Origin: Elusimicrobiota bacterium
GTDB lineage: Bacteria; Elusimicrobiota; Elusimicrobia; UBA1565; UBA9628
Length of the DNA stretch: 64,000 nucleotides
NCBI GenBank assembly: GCA_016182905.1
Contig: JACPFR010000019.1
Coordinates: 1-64,000, forward strand
Direction: 5' to 3'
Made by a program: the position numbers and the translations under genes. Below, piece after piece: positions 32,385-41,031 of the stretch; the first letter of the stretch is position 1, and each line of letters opens with the position of its first letter. The notes beneath the pieces were generated by a model that worked only from the letters and a program-made list of their open reading frames with translations, made no database searches and was not told where the DNA came from.

Positions 32385-33367
32385 CTCTTGTAGGCCTTCT
32401 GGACGTAGGCGCGGTAGCCGCCGGCGACCTTCAGCGGCCGCCACCAGGCCTCGTTGTTCATGTACCAGGAGATGGTCTGCGCCAGGCCGCGCTCGAAATC
32501 GTACTCGTGCTTGAAGCCGAGGCGCTTGAGCTTGGAGCAGTCGAGGGCGTAGCGCCGGTCGTGGCCTTTCCGGTCCTCGACGCGCGTCACCAACCCGCTC
32601 GGCTTCTTCATGAGCCGCAGGACCTTCTCGATGAGCTCCCGGTTCTGGCACGTGTACGAGCCCCCGATGTTGTACACCTCGCCGAGCGTTCCCTTCTCGA
32701 GGACCGTCAAGATCGCGCGCGCGTGATCCCGGACGTGCAGCCAGTCGCGCACCTGCCTGCCGTCGCCGTACTGCGGGAAGGGCTTGTCCTCCATGAAGTT
32801 GGTGATCATGAGGGGCAGGGCCTTCTCCGGATACTGGTACGGGCCGTAGTTGTTCGACGCGCGCGTGGTCAGCACCGGCGCCTTGTGGGTCACGAAATAG
32901 GAGCGGACCAGCAGGTCCGAGGCGGCCTTGGAGGCGGCGTACGGGCTGTTCGGCTCCAGGTGGTCGCCCTCCTTCGAATATCCCTTGGGGATCGAGCCGT
33001 AGACCTCGTCGGTGGAGACGTGAAGGAAGCGCTTCACCTTGTGCCGCAGGGCCGCGTCGAGCAGGACCTGCGTGCCGATGACGTTCGTCTTCAGGAACGC
33101 GCCCGCGTCGAGGATCGAGCGGTCGACGTGCGTCTCCGCCGCGAAGTGGACGACGTGATCGCAGCCCTTCATGGCGGCGTCCGCCGCCTTGGCGTCGCAG
33201 ATGTCCTTTTTGACCGTCTCGACCTCGAGGCCCTTCAGGTTCTCGGGGTTGCCGGCGTAGGTCTGCTTGTCCAGATTTACAATCTTCCAGTCAGGGCGTT
33301 GTGTCTTAAGAAAGCGAATGAAATTCGCGCCGATGAAGCCGAGGCCGCCGGTGACGAGGACCTTCAT
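32381..33367 (-). CDS. rfbB: dTDP-glucose 4,6-dehydratase-like NDP-sugar dehydratase
   Basis: 328 residues, extended SDR. GGLGFIGANFIRFL binds NAD; HVSTDEVYGSIP contains the catalytic Thr-Asp-Glu; YAASKAASDLLVRSY has the Tyr-x3-Lys. ASNNYGPYQYPEKALPLMI is typical of dTDP-glucose 4,6-dehydratases. It converts dTDP-glucose to the 4-keto-6-deoxy sugar for surface glycans. It overlaps both neighbours by ATGA, with the epimerase upstream and tdk downstream. No rfbA, rfbC or rfbD is adjacent; a methyltransferase and cupin at 55.8-57.4 kb could use the same sugar. Confidence 0.92.
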   Translation of the reverse strand: MKVLVTGGLGFIGANFIRFLKTQRPDWKIVNLDKQTYAGNPENLKGLEVETVKKDICDAKAADAAMKGCDHVVHFAAETHVDRSILDAGAFLKTNVIGTQVLLDAALRHKVKRFLHVSTDEVYGSIPKGYSKEGDHLEPNSPYAASKAASDLLVRSYFVTHKAPVLTTRASNNYGPYQYPEKALPLMITNFMEDKPFPQYGDGRQVRDWLHVRDHARAILTVLEKGTLGEVYNIGGSYTCQNRELIEKVLRLMKKPSGLVTRVEDRKGHDRRYALDCSKLKRLGFKHEYDFERGLAQTISWYMNNEAWWRPLKVAGGYRAYVQKAYKR

Positions 33368-34335
33368 TTCCTCTTACCGTGCTTCTTGGGGAAGTACTCG
33401 TTCACGAAGTAGTTCCAGGTGTCGCGCAGGCCCTCGTCGAAGCCGACCAGGGGCTCGTAGCCGAGCTGCTTGCGGATCTTGCGGTTGTCGGCCCAGGTGC
33501 GGCGGACGTCGCCGCCGCGCATCGGGTGGTGGCGCCGCTTCAGCTTGAGGCCGATGATCGCCTCGATGCCCTCGACCACGTCGAGGAGGCTGTAGGTCTC
33601 GGAGTTGGCCACGTTGTAGACCTCGCCGGAGGTCGACTTCGGCCCCTTCGCGGCGAGGAGGTTGGCGCGCACCACGTTGGCGACGAAGGTGAAGTCTCGG
33701 GACTGCCTGCCGTCCCAGTGCACGTCGAGGGGCACGCCGAGGTAGGCCTGCTCCATGAACTTCGGGATCACGGCCGAGTACAGCGACTCGGGGTCCTGGC
33801 GCGGGCCGAACACGTTGAAGTAGCGCAGGGAGACGGTCTCCAGGCCGAAGGACTTGGCGAACACGATCGCGTAGTGCTCGCCGGCGAGCTTGGAGACGGC
33901 GTAGGGAGACATCGGCTGGGGCCGCATGTCCTCGCGCTGCGGGAACACCTTGCAGGCGCCGTAGGCGGAGCTCGACGAGGCGTACACGAAGCGCTTGACC
34001 TTCGCGTCGCGCGCGGCGACGAGCATGTTCAGCGTGCCGGTGACGTTCGCCTCGTTCGACGGCTGCGGCCGGTCCATGGACTTCGGCACCGAGCGGATCG
34101 CGGCCTCGTGCAGGACGTAGGTCGCGCCCTTGCAGGCCTTCGCGCAGTCCGCCGGGCGCGTGATGTCGCCCTTCAGGAAGTCGATCCTCGAGCGGACCGC
34201 GGCGAGCTTGTCCAAGGAGCCGGTGGAGAGGTTGTCGATGACGCGGACGCGCTCCCCGCGGCGCGCGAGCTCCGCGACGAGGTGGGAGCCGATGAAGCCG
34301 GCGCCGCCGGTGACGAGCCAGAGTGGTTTGGACAT
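33364..34335 (-). CDS. NAD-dependent nucleotide-sugar epimerase (UDP-glucose 4-epimerase/WbpP-like)
   Basis: About 323 residues, extended SDR: TGGAGFIGSHLV, VLHEAAIRSVPKSMDRP, SSSSAYGACKVFP (catalytic Ser) and YAVSKLAGEHYA (Tyr-x3-Lys). LRYFNVFGPRQDPES and IPKFMEQAYLGVPLDVHWDG resemble the WbpP/GalE-like C4 epimerases acting on UDP-N-acetylated sugars. It heads the operon epimerase-rfbB-tdk-ppiB. The ATG at 34335 is chosen because a -10-like TAATAT ends 10 bases upstream; ATG 34347 would overlap that element. Confidence 0.88.
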   Translation of the reverse strand: MSKPLWLVTGGAGFIGSHLVAELARRGERVRVIDNLSTGSLDKLAAVRSRIDFLKGDITRPADCAKACKGATYVLHEAAIRSVPKSMDRPQPSNEANVTGTLNMLVAARDAKVKRFVYASSSSAYGACKVFPQREDMRPQPMSPYAVSKLAGEHYAIVFAKSFGLETVSLRYFNVFGPRQDPESLYSAVIPKFMEQAYLGVPLDVHWDGRQSRDFTFVANVVRANLLAAKGPKSTSGEVYNVANSETYSLLDVVEGIEAIIGLKLKRRHHPMRGGDVRRTWADNRKIRKQLGYEPLVGFDEGLRDTWNYFVNEYFPKKHGKRK

Positions 34336-34345
34336 GGTGAACGCC

Positions 34346-34351
34346 ATATTA
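34346..34351 (-). promoter_or_regulatory. Candidate -10 element of the epimerase operon
   Basis: GC-TAATAT on the minus strand ends 10 bases before the ATG at 34335. Confidence 0.4.
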
Positions 34352-34474
34352 GCATTTCGAAGTTTGGCGGATGTTTGGTTGTCCGATCCGCGTCCGCCTG
34401 CTACCCTGATCACGACGGAAACAGGAGGACACGCTATAGAAAGAGCCCGACGTTCGGACTTGGCGCGTTTCACG

Positions 34475-34504
34475 GAGCTCCCCGTGCTCGGACGGGGAGC
34501 TCCT
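34475..34504 (-). terminator. Hairpin after lptD
   Basis: A perfect 12-bp stem (GGAGCTCCCCGT pairing with ACGGGGAGCTCC, 6-base loop) begins 5 bases after the lptD stop. No U-tract follows, so its terminator strength is uncertain; it may protect the 3' end. Confidence 0.6.
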
Positions 34505-34509
34505 CCGTT

Positions 34510-36588
34510 CTAGGGGCGGAGGTCGTCCTGGACGGCGCGCTCGGGGAAGAGCTCGGTCTCCCAGTCGCGGCGCGGGGCCTGCTTGGGGTCGAAGGTGCCG
34601 AACTTGAAGTCGACGCGGACCGACGCCTCGCCGACGCCGCCGGGGCGGAAGCGGCCGGCGACCTTGGTGTAGAAGTCGTGCCAGCGCTTCGTCCAAGAGA
34701 ACTCCTTCTCGAAGACGCGCCAGCCGTGCAGGCCGCCGACGCCGCGGGAGCTCTCGGCCTGGCCGCGGATGCCGAACGCCAGGCGCCAGGTCGGGCTCGA
34801 CGGCGCGATCGCGAAATCGAGGCTGCCGACGTACTTGCGCGAATCGAGCGCGTTCCAGGAGAAGCCGCCGCCGATCGCCGCTCCCTCGTCGTCGCCCCAG
34901 CGGGCGTCCACGATCGCCGCCTGGTTGCCGTCGTCGAGCGCGTAGGTGTCGCGCACGGTGAGGTTCAGGCGCGAGGTCGGCGCCCAGCTCGCGTCGGCGG
35001 TGATGGGCTGGACGCGCCGGCGAAAGCCGATGGTCCGGTCCCGGAAGGTGCGGAAGTCGTAGCCGGAGGAAAGCCGCGCGTACATGCGCGGCGCCGGGAT
35101 GAACACGTCGGTGAGCGTGAGCAGGTTCTCCTCGACGCCCTTGTCGACGGCGCCGCGGTCCTGGCGGAACTCCCCCGCGCGGAGCCGCTCGCGGTACGAC
35201 TGCGTCAGGTCGACGCCGCCGACCGGCGTGTCGAAGCGCAGAGTGCCGGACGCCGACGGGCGGCCGATCACGGCGTCGAACGCGGCGACCGTCGAGCCCG
35301 AGACGGCCGCCTGCTCGAAGCGGTTGTAGTAGGTCTCCTGGTAGCCGAGCTTCGGCGTGAGGCTCACGCCGCGCATGAGCGCGAAGGTCCGCGTCCCCTC
35401 CCAGCCGGCGCCGACCGTCTTCTCGATGTAGGACCGGCCCCGGGCGAAGGTGTTGTCGGCGAAGCCGTTCAGGGTGTTCAGCCAGGGCAGGCGGCCGAAG
35501 CGCAGGGGCTGGCTGATGACGTCGAGGCGAGGGTAGCTCTCGCTGGTCTTCAGGAAGCGGACGCGGCTCTCGTCGGCGGTGTCGACGCGCGAGTACGAGA
35601 GGCGCGCGGTGGCCTGCGCGAAGCGATGGGTGAAAGCGCCGCCGTTGACGAGCTCGGAGGTGACGCGGAAGGAGTTGCCGCGGGAGTAGTTGTTGTTGAA
35701 GTCCGAGTCGGACTGCACCTGCAGCCGCCCCTGGAAGGAGGTCGAGGAGAACAGCGCCTGGTACTGCTGGCCGAGCACCGCCCAGCGGCGGTCGCCGGTC
35801 GAGGTCTCCTTGATCGTGTAGCCGAACAGCGCGCCGCGGGAGTCCTCGCCTTCCCGGCGATGCAGCTCGCCGCCGAAGCCGCCTCCCTGCTTCAGGTAGT
35901 AGTCGGCGTAGAGCTTGCTGTACATCGTGTCGCCGTGGTCGGTCGTCAGGGTGTTCTTGAGGAACGGCCCGTTGCGCTGGTCGTAGCCGGGCTGGCTCTT
36001 CCAGCGCAGGTAGTGCCTCTGGGACAGGGACTTGTACAAGAACGGGAGATAGAAGACCGGGACCTCGCCCAGGTAGAACAGGACGTTGCGCGCGATCATG
36101 TGCTTCTTCGGCTTGACCGTGATGGTCGAGGCGCGGAAGTGGTAGTGCGGCGGCTTATTGCCGCAGCTCGTGAACTCTCCGCCCAGGTAGTCGAGGCGCC
36201 GGTTCTCGCCGACCTTCGCCTCCTTGGCGCGGATGCGCCAGTCGGCGTGGCCCGCGCTCGTCCGCTGGAGGCGGCCCGTGTGCCTGGCGAAGTCGAACTC
36301 GCCGGACTCGCCGTACACGGCGGAGATGCCGTCCTCGACGAGGAGCGGGCCCTCGGAGCGGCCGCGGCGGCGCTCGGTGTCGATCCACAGCTCCTGGCCC
36401 TTCACGGTCCAGGTGGACTCGTTGAGCACCACGTGGCCCTGGAGGTGGAGCTGCTGGCGGTCGGCGTCGAACTCGACCTCGTCGGCGGCGTAGTCCAGGC
36501 GCGGGCCGGGAGGCGGCTCGGGGAGGGCGTATTCCTCGGCGCGCGCGGCGCCGCCGAGGAGCAGGAACAGCAGGGCCGCTCGGATCAC
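34510..36588 (-). CDS. lptD: LPS-assembly outer-membrane protein LptD-like (OstA domain plus beta-barrel)
   Basis: 692 residues starting at a GTG that overlaps the ROK kinase stop (GTGA). Signal peptide (IRAALLFLLLGGAARA) and an OstA/LptA-like beta-jellyroll (about 30-165: LDYAADEVEFDADRQQLHLQ, WTVKGQELWIDTERR, FTSCGNKPPHYHFRA). Then LARNVLFYLGEVPVFYLPFL-type LptD junction (IARNVLFYLGEVPVFYLPFL) and a long barrel ending FKFGTFD. It should insert LPS or a comparable glycolipid into the outer leaflet. The family marker is the PxxYLPF block. It is the last gene of murA-folC-ROK-lptD. Confidence 0.9.
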   Translation of the reverse strand: MIRAALLFLLLGGAARAEEYALPEPPPGPRLDYAADEVEFDADRQQLHLQGHVVLNESTWTVKGQELWIDTERRRGRSEGPLLVEDGISAVYGESGEFDFARHTGRLQRTSAGHADWRIRAKEAKVGENRRLDYLGGEFTSCGNKPPHYHFRASTITVKPKKHMIARNVLFYLGEVPVFYLPFLYKSLSQRHYLRWKSQPGYDQRNGPFLKNTLTTDHGDTMYSKLYADYYLKQGGGFGGELHRREGEDSRGALFGYTIKETSTGDRRWAVLGQQYQALFSSTSFQGRLQVQSDSDFNNNYSRGNSFRVTSELVNGGAFTHRFAQATARLSYSRVDTADESRVRFLKTSESYPRLDVISQPLRFGRLPWLNTLNGFADNTFARGRSYIEKTVGAGWEGTRTFALMRGVSLTPKLGYQETYYNRFEQAAVSGSTVAAFDAVIGRPSASGTLRFDTPVGGVDLTQSYRERLRAGEFRQDRGAVDKGVEENLLTLTDVFIPAPRMYARLSSGYDFRTFRDRTIGFRRRVQPITADASWAPTSRLNLTVRDTYALDDGNQAAIVDARWGDDEGAAIGGGFSWNALDSRKYVGSLDFAIAPSSPTWRLAFGIRGQAESSRGVGGLHGWRVFEKEFSWTKRWHDFYTKVAGRFRPGGVGEASVRVDFKFGTFDPKQAPRRDWETELFPERAVQDDLRP

Positions 36589-37484
36589 CCCCGCTTCTCC
36601 CGGGACAGGAGCGCGGCGCCCACCACGCCCCAGTCGCGCTCCGCCGGGGACGACAGGACGACCTTCCGGAAAGGCTCGCGGAACGGCTGGGCGGCGAACA
36701 CGCGGCGGACCGGGTCGAGCACGAGGCGGCCCGCGCGCGCCACGCCGCCGAGCAGGAGGACGGCGTCGGGGTTGAGGACGAGGATCAGGCCGGCGAGGCC
36801 CTGGCCGAGGCGGGTGCCGACCTCGTCCCAGACCCGGAGCGCGCCGCGGTCCCCGGCGAGGGCGGCATCGGCGACGGCCTTCGGCGTCAGCGGGGACGGG
36901 ACGCGGCGCATGTGCGCCTTGGCCGAGCGCAGGATGCCGTAGGTCCCCGCGTAGGCCTCGAGGCAGCCGCGGCGGCCGCAGTGGCACGGGGGCCCGTCCA
37001 GCTCGAGGGTGAGATGGCCGATCTCGCCGGCGGAGCCGGTGGCGCCGCGGTGGAGGCGGCCGTCGATGATCAGGCCGCCGCCGACGCCGGTGCCGAGGGT
37101 GACGCCGATGACGGTGCGAGGGACGCCCTTCAAAGCGACTTTGTAGCCGCCCCAGACGGCGGCGTTGGCGTCGTTCTCCACGTGCACGGGAACGCCTAAC
37201 GACTTCGAGAACTCCTTCTTGAACGGATAACCCGTCCAGCCCTTCAAATTAGGAACGAAGAGAAGAGAACCGGTCTTTGCATCCACGCCCCCCGCCAAGC
37301 CTAACCCGACGGATCCAAAGGTCCATGCTTTCACGATCGCCGCTGCGCGGCGTTTGAAATCGGCGGGGCCTTTGGATGGCTCGGTGGGGATTTGGAGGGA
37401 CTCCACGATAGAACCCGACGGAGTCACCAAACCGATCTTCGTGTAGGTGCCGCCGACGTCGATACCGACGGAAAATTTCTTCAT
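36585..37484 (-). CDS. ROK-family sugar kinase (glucokinase-like)
   Basis: 299 residues. The ATP-binding motif is GIDVGGTYTKIGLV; HVENDANAAVWGGY has the catalytic Asp; LGTGVGGGLIIDG and the zinc-binding GEIGHLTLELDGPPCHCGRRGC with LEAYAG mark the ROK family. The likely substrate is glucose or N-acetyl-hexosamine; context with murA slightly favours amino-sugar metabolism. Overlaps folC by ATGA. Bases 37190-37440 (N-terminal coding part) have noticeably lower GC than the rest. Confidence 0.93.
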   Translation of the reverse strand: MKKFSVGIDVGGTYTKIGLVTPSGSIVESLQIPTEPSKGPADFKRRAAAIVKAWTFGSVGLGLAGGVDAKTGSLLFVPNLKGWTGYPFKKEFSKSLGVPVHVENDANAAVWGGYKVALKGVPRTVIGVTLGTGVGGGLIIDGRLHRGATGSAGEIGHLTLELDGPPCHCGRRGCLEAYAGTYGILRSAKAHMRRVPSPLTPKAVADAALAGDRGALRVWDEVGTRLGQGLAGLILVLNPDAVLLLGGVARAGRLVLDPVRRVFAAQPFREPFRKVVLSSPAERDWGVVGAALLSREKRG

Positions 37485-38728
37485 TTGTATTTCACGGCCT
37501 TCAGGGCGGCGCCGGCGAGGTACAAGGAACCCGCGCAGACGGCGACCTGAGGGGCCCTCTTGTCTTTTCGCCACGCGGCGATCGCGGTCGCGGGATCGCG
37601 CTCGATGGTCACGTGCGCCTTCGGCGCGGCGCGGCGGACGTGCCCGGCGAAGTCGAGAGGCTCGAGCGCGCGCGGGCTCGGGGGCCGGACGAGCACGGCC
37701 TCCTTGATGAACGGCGCCAAGGGCGAGAGGACGCCGCGCGCGTCCTTGTCCTTCATGATGCCCATGATCCAGCGCGCCGGCTTCCTCGAGAGCGGCGACG
37801 ACCTCCAGGTCGCGGCCAACGCGCGGGCGGCCTCGGGGTTGTGGCCGCCGTCGACGATGAGGGTCTTCTTGCCGAGCCTGATCGCCTGGAAGCGTCCCGG
37901 CCACGCCACCTTCGCAAGGCCCGTGGTCCAGGCAGACTCGGAGACCTCGAGGCCCGAGGCCTCGACGGCGGCGCGGGCCAAAGCCGCGTTATGGCCCTGA
38001 CGCGAGCCGAGAAGGGACAGCTCGTAGGAACGGCCGGACGGCGCGCGCAAAGTCTGGGAGCCCTTCCTCCAGTCGGCGCGAACGGCCTTCCACGGCTTGC
38101 GCACGACGACCGGCGTGCCGCGCAGCGCGGCGCGGCGCAGGACCGGGAGGTCCGGGCGCACGGCGGGGCGGCCGGCCTTGAAGATGCCGGTCTTCTGGCG
38201 CGCGATCGCGGCCAAGGTCTCCCCCAGGTACGCCTGATGGTCGTAGTCGACCGAGGTCACGACCGCGGCGAGCGGCGCGGGAACGACGTTCGTCGCGTCG
38301 AGGCGCCCGCCGAGCCCGGTCTCGAGCACCATCACGTCGCATCGCTTCGCGGCGAAGTGCTGGAAGGCGATCGAGGTCAGCAGCTCGAAGTAGGTCAGGC
38401 GCTTCTTCCCGTCGGCCCGCAGCGCGCGCGCCAGCAGGCGGGAGAACCCGGCCTCGGAGATCTTCCGCCCGTCGACGGTGATCCGCTCGCGGACGTCGAG
38501 CAGATGCGGCGAGATGAAGAGCCCGGTGCGGCGGCCGGAGGCGGTCAGGACCGAGGCGAGCATCGCGCAGGTCGAGCCCTTGCCGTTCGTCCCGGCGACG
38601 TGGAACGCGGGCACGGTCAGATGCGGGTCGCCGAGCGCGGCGAGGTGCGCGCGCACGCGGTCCAGGCCCAGCACGATCTTCGTCTCCTGGCGCTCCTCGA
38701 GGACCGCGAGGGCGGCGGCGAAGGTCAT
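37481..38728 (-). CDS. folC: Bifunctional folylpolyglutamate synthase/dihydrofolate synthase
   Basis: 415 residues, Mur-ligase superfamily: P-loop HVAGTNGKGSTCAML, FISPHLLDVRERI, LETGLGGRLDATNVV and VDGGHNPEAARALA. It adds glutamate to dihydropteroate and folates. ATGA overlap with murA upstream and the ROK kinase downstream indicates coupled translation. It is sited among envelope genes, as often happens with mur-superfamily genes. Confidence 0.94.
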   Translation of the reverse strand: MTFAAALAVLEERQETKIVLGLDRVRAHLAALGDPHLTVPAFHVAGTNGKGSTCAMLASVLTASGRRTGLFISPHLLDVRERITVDGRKISEAGFSRLLARALRADGKKRLTYFELLTSIAFQHFAAKRCDVMVLETGLGGRLDATNVVPAPLAAVVTSVDYDHQAYLGETLAAIARQKTGIFKAGRPAVRPDLPVLRRAALRGTPVVVRKPWKAVRADWRKGSQTLRAPSGRSYELSLLGSRQGHNAALARAAVEASGLEVSESAWTTGLAKVAWPGRFQAIRLGKKTLIVDGGHNPEAARALAATWRSSPLSRKPARWIMGIMKDKDARGVLSPLAPFIKEAVLVRPPSPRALEPLDFAGHVRRAAPKAHVTIERDPATAIAAWRKDKRAPQVAVCAGSLYLAGAALKAVKYK

Positions 38729-39978
38729 TTCTGCCGCTCGAGGCGGGCGCCCGCTCCGGAGAGCTTCTGCTCCACCGCCTCGTAGCCGCGGTCGATGTGG
38801 TAGACGCGCGCGATGGTGGTCCTGCCCTTGGCCGCCAGCCCGGCGACGAGCAAAGCCGCGCCTGCGCGGATGTCGGAGGCCATGATCGGCGCGCCCGACA
38901 GGCGCTCCTGGCCGGCGACCACGGCGGTGCGCCCCGACACGGCGATCTGGGCGCCCATGCGGCCGAGCTCGGCGGCGTGCAGGAATCTATTCTCGAAAAC
39001 CGTCTCCGTCACTTTGGCGAAGCCGCTGCAGAGGGTCATCAAGCTCATCCACGGAGCTTGAAGGTCCGTCGGGAAGCCGGGATGAGGCTTGGTCACGACG
39101 GTCACCGCCTTGGGCCGCCGGTCCATCGAGATCTCGATCCACGCCTTGCCGGTCTTGACCTTCGCCCCCGCCTTCTTGAGCGCCGAGAGGACCGCGGTCA
39201 GGTGCGACGCGTCGGCGCCCAAAAGCTTCACGCGCCCGCGCGTCTCGGCGCAGGCGAGCAAGAACGTCCCGGCCTCGATGCGGTCCGGTATGACGCGGTG
39301 CCGCGCGCCGTGCAGTTTCGTCTTTCCGACGACGGTCACCGTCGCCGTCCCGGCGCCGTGGACCAAGGCCCCGAGGCTTTGCAGGAACCGCCCGAGGTCC
39401 TCCATCTCCGGCTCGCGCGCCGCGTTCTTGATCACCGTCTTCCCCTCGGTGGCCGCGGCGGCCATCATCAGGTTCTGCGTGGCGCCGACGCTCGGGAAGC
39501 GGAGCTTGATCGCCGTCGCGTCGAGCCTCGGCGCGGACATGATGATGTCGCCCTGGTCGGCGATGCGGCGCGCGCCCATGGCCTCGAAGCCCTTCAGGTG
39601 GATGTCGATCGGCCGCAGGCCGATGGCGCAGCCGCCGGGGATCGGCACGCGCACCAGCCCGAAGCGGGCCAGCAGCGGGCCGGCGGCGAGCACCGAGGCG
39701 CGCATCTGCTTGACGATCTCATAGGGCGCCTGAGTCTTCAATGACCCGGTGGACAGGACCTTCACGGTCGAGCCCTCGACGACGACCTTCTTGCCGAGGC
39801 TCTCGAGCAGGCGGAACGTGGTGCGCAGGTCGCGCAGGGTCGAGGGGACGTTCTCGATCACGCACGGCTCGTCGGTGAGAAGGGTCGCGATCAGGATCGG
39901 GAGGGCCGCGTTCTTGGCGCCGCTGACCTTGATCGTTCCGTTGAGGGGTATTCCGCCTTCGATGACGAGCTTATCCAT
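38725..39978 (-). CDS. murA: UDP-N-acetylglucosamine 1-carboxyvinyltransferase
   Basis: 417 residues, EPSP-synthase fold. KVSGAKNAALPILIATLLTD (Lys-Asn of the active site), PGGCAIGLRPIDIHLKGFEA with the catalytic, fosfomycin-sensitive Cys retained, and PHPGFPTDLQAPWMSLM. It catalyses the first committed step of peptidoglycan synthesis. It is the first gene of the murA-folC-ROK-lptD operon. A -10-like TAAATT ends 9 bases before the ATG. Confidence 0.96.
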   Translation of the reverse strand: MDKLVIEGGIPLNGTIKVSGAKNAALPILIATLLTDEPCVIENVPSTLRDLRTTFRLLESLGKKVVVEGSTVKVLSTGSLKTQAPYEIVKQMRASVLAAGPLLARFGLVRVPIPGGCAIGLRPIDIHLKGFEAMGARRIADQGDIIMSAPRLDATAIKLRFPSVGATQNLMMAAAATEGKTVIKNAAREPEMEDLGRFLQSLGALVHGAGTATVTVVGKTKLHGARHRVIPDRIEAGTFLLACAETRGRVKLLGADASHLTAVLSALKKAGAKVKTGKAWIEISMDRRPKAVTVVTKPHPGFPTDLQAPWMSLMTLCSGFAKVTETVFENRFLHAAELGRMGAQIAVSGRTAVVAGQERLSGAPIMASDIRAGAALLVAGLAAKGRTTIARVYHIDRGYEAVEQKLSGAGARLERQK

Positions 39979-39987
39979 GGGAAAGCC

Positions 39988-39993
39988 AATTTA
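39988..39993 (-). promoter_or_regulatory. Candidate -10 element of murA
   Basis: TAAATT on the minus strand ends 9 bases before the ATG at 39978. Confidence 0.4.
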
Positions 39994-40061
39994 CCATTTC
40001 TGCATGCTCTGAGGATTTCCACAATTGCATGCGCGTCGGGGGGCCGGAGGACGCGGGGAGG

Positions 40062-40919
40062 TCAGTTCGGCAGCGCGCCGATCGCGAAGCGCTCGAGGCC
40101 CTGGGCGTCCTTCTTGATGACGATGCTCTTGAGCCCCGCGGCGGCGAACAGCTTGGTCACGGCCGGCCCCTGCTTGGCGCCGATCTCCATGGCCAGCACT
40201 CCGCCCGGCTTGAGCATCTTCGGCGCCATCGCGGTGATGGCGCGGATCGCGTCGAGGCCGTCCTTGCCGCCGTCGAGCGCCATGCGCGGCTCCTTGAGGA
40301 CCTCGGGCTCGAGGCCGTCGAGGTCCTTGGTCGGGATGTAGGGAGGGTTGGAGACCATCAGGTCGGCCCAGCCTCTCAGTCCCTGCTTGTCCGAAAACAG
40401 GTCTTCACGGACGAACCGGATGCGGTTGCCGACGTGATGGGCGATGGCGTTTTTCAGGGCGAGGTCGAGGGCCTGCTTCGAGAGGTCGGTCGCGAAGATG
40501 GTCGCCGACGGGAGGAGCTGGGCCAACGCGATGGCGATGCAGCCCGTGCCGGTGCCGATCTCGAGTATCTTCGGCGAGGCGGCGCCCGACGCCTTGACCA
40601 GGCGCTCGCACTCGATGACGAGCTCCTCGGTCTCGGGACGGGGCACGAGCGAGTCGCGCGTGACCTCGATCTTGATGCCGAGGAAGGGCTGATGTCCCAG
40701 TATGTAGGCGATCGGGATGCGCTTGCCGCGCCACTTGAGCCAGTCGAGGAACTGATGGCCTTCCTTGGCCGTCAGCTCGCGCGTGCCCTGGGCGACCGCG
40801 GTGAGGCGGCCGACGCCGAGCATCTCGGCCATCAGGAACTCGGCGTTGGCCCTCGGCTCGGGGACGCCGCGGTCGACGAGATAGGTCTCGCCCTTCCTCA
40901 GGGCCTCGGCGACGTTCAC
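40062..40919 (-). CDS. prmC: Release factor glutamine methyltransferase
   Basis: 285 residues. N-terminal helical domain (about 1-75), then a class I methyltransferase domain: SAM motif ILEIGTGTGCIAIALA and the catalytic NPPY in MVSNPPYIPTKDL. It N5-methylates the glutamine of the GGQ motif in release factors, so placement after prfA is functional. The start is a GTG (40919) whose last bases are the stop of a 14-codon micro-ORF (GTGA); there is no ATG within the first conserved helix. Translation of prmC is therefore likely coupled to that micro-ORF. Confidence 0.93.
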   Translation of the reverse strand: MNVAEALRKGETYLVDRGVPEPRANAEFLMAEMLGVGRLTAVAQGTRELTAKEGHQFLDWLKWRGKRIPIAYILGHQPFLGIKIEVTRDSLVPRPETEELVIECERLVKASGAASPKILEIGTGTGCIAIALAQLLPSATIFATDLSKQALDLALKNAIAHHVGNRIRFVREDLFSDKQGLRGWADLMVSNPPYIPTKDLDGLEPEVLKEPRMALDGGKDGLDAIRAITAMAPKMLKPGGVLAMEIGAKQGPAVTKLFAAAGLKSIVIKKDAQGLERFAIGALPN

Positions 40920-40960
40920 TTGGATGCCGCGGCAACGGCGCCGCGGGTCTCGGTGCTCAT
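40916..40960 (-). CDS. 14-codon micro-ORF upstream of and overlapping prmC
   Basis: Encodes MSTETRGAVAAASK. AAGG precedes the ATG by 4-7 bases, and its TGA overlaps the prmC GTG (GTGA). It is a near copy of the micro-ORF at 40969-41013; four of the five base differences between the two reading frames are synonymous. It may be a leader peptide that controls prmC, or only a means of ribosome delivery. No family is known to me. Confidence 0.5.
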   Translation of the reverse strand: MSTETRGAVAAASK

Positions 40961-41031
40961 GTCGGCCTTCATTTCGACGCCGCGGCAACGGCACCGCGGG
41001 TCTCGGCGCTCATGTCGGTCCTCATTTCGAC
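40926..41031 (-). repeat. Tandem 53-bp duplication between prfA and prmC
   Basis: Units 40926-40978 and 40979-41031 match at 49 of 53 positions. Each unit carries the end of one reading frame (TCGAAATGA), an 8-base spacer with a purine-rich ribosome site, and the beginning of a 14-codon micro-ORF (ATGAGC...). The first unit to be transcribed includes the last codons of prfA. Confidence 0.9.
40969..41013 (-). CDS. 14-codon micro-ORF directly downstream of prfA
   Basis: Encodes MSAETRGAVAAASK and starts 8 bases after the prfA stop (GAGG in the spacer). It ends TCG AAA TGA, exactly as prfA ends, followed by 8 bases and the ATG of the second micro-ORF. Spacing makes re-initiation from prfA through both micro-ORFs into prmC plausible. 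Confidence 0.5.
   Translation of the reverse strand: MSAETRGAVAAASK

Noticed and set aside
33379-36942. A 1187-codon open frame on the plus strand opposite lptD and the ROK kinase
   Set aside because: It is antisense to genes with clear domains and has the Arg/Gly/Val-rich composition of a GC-rich shadow frame, with no domain.
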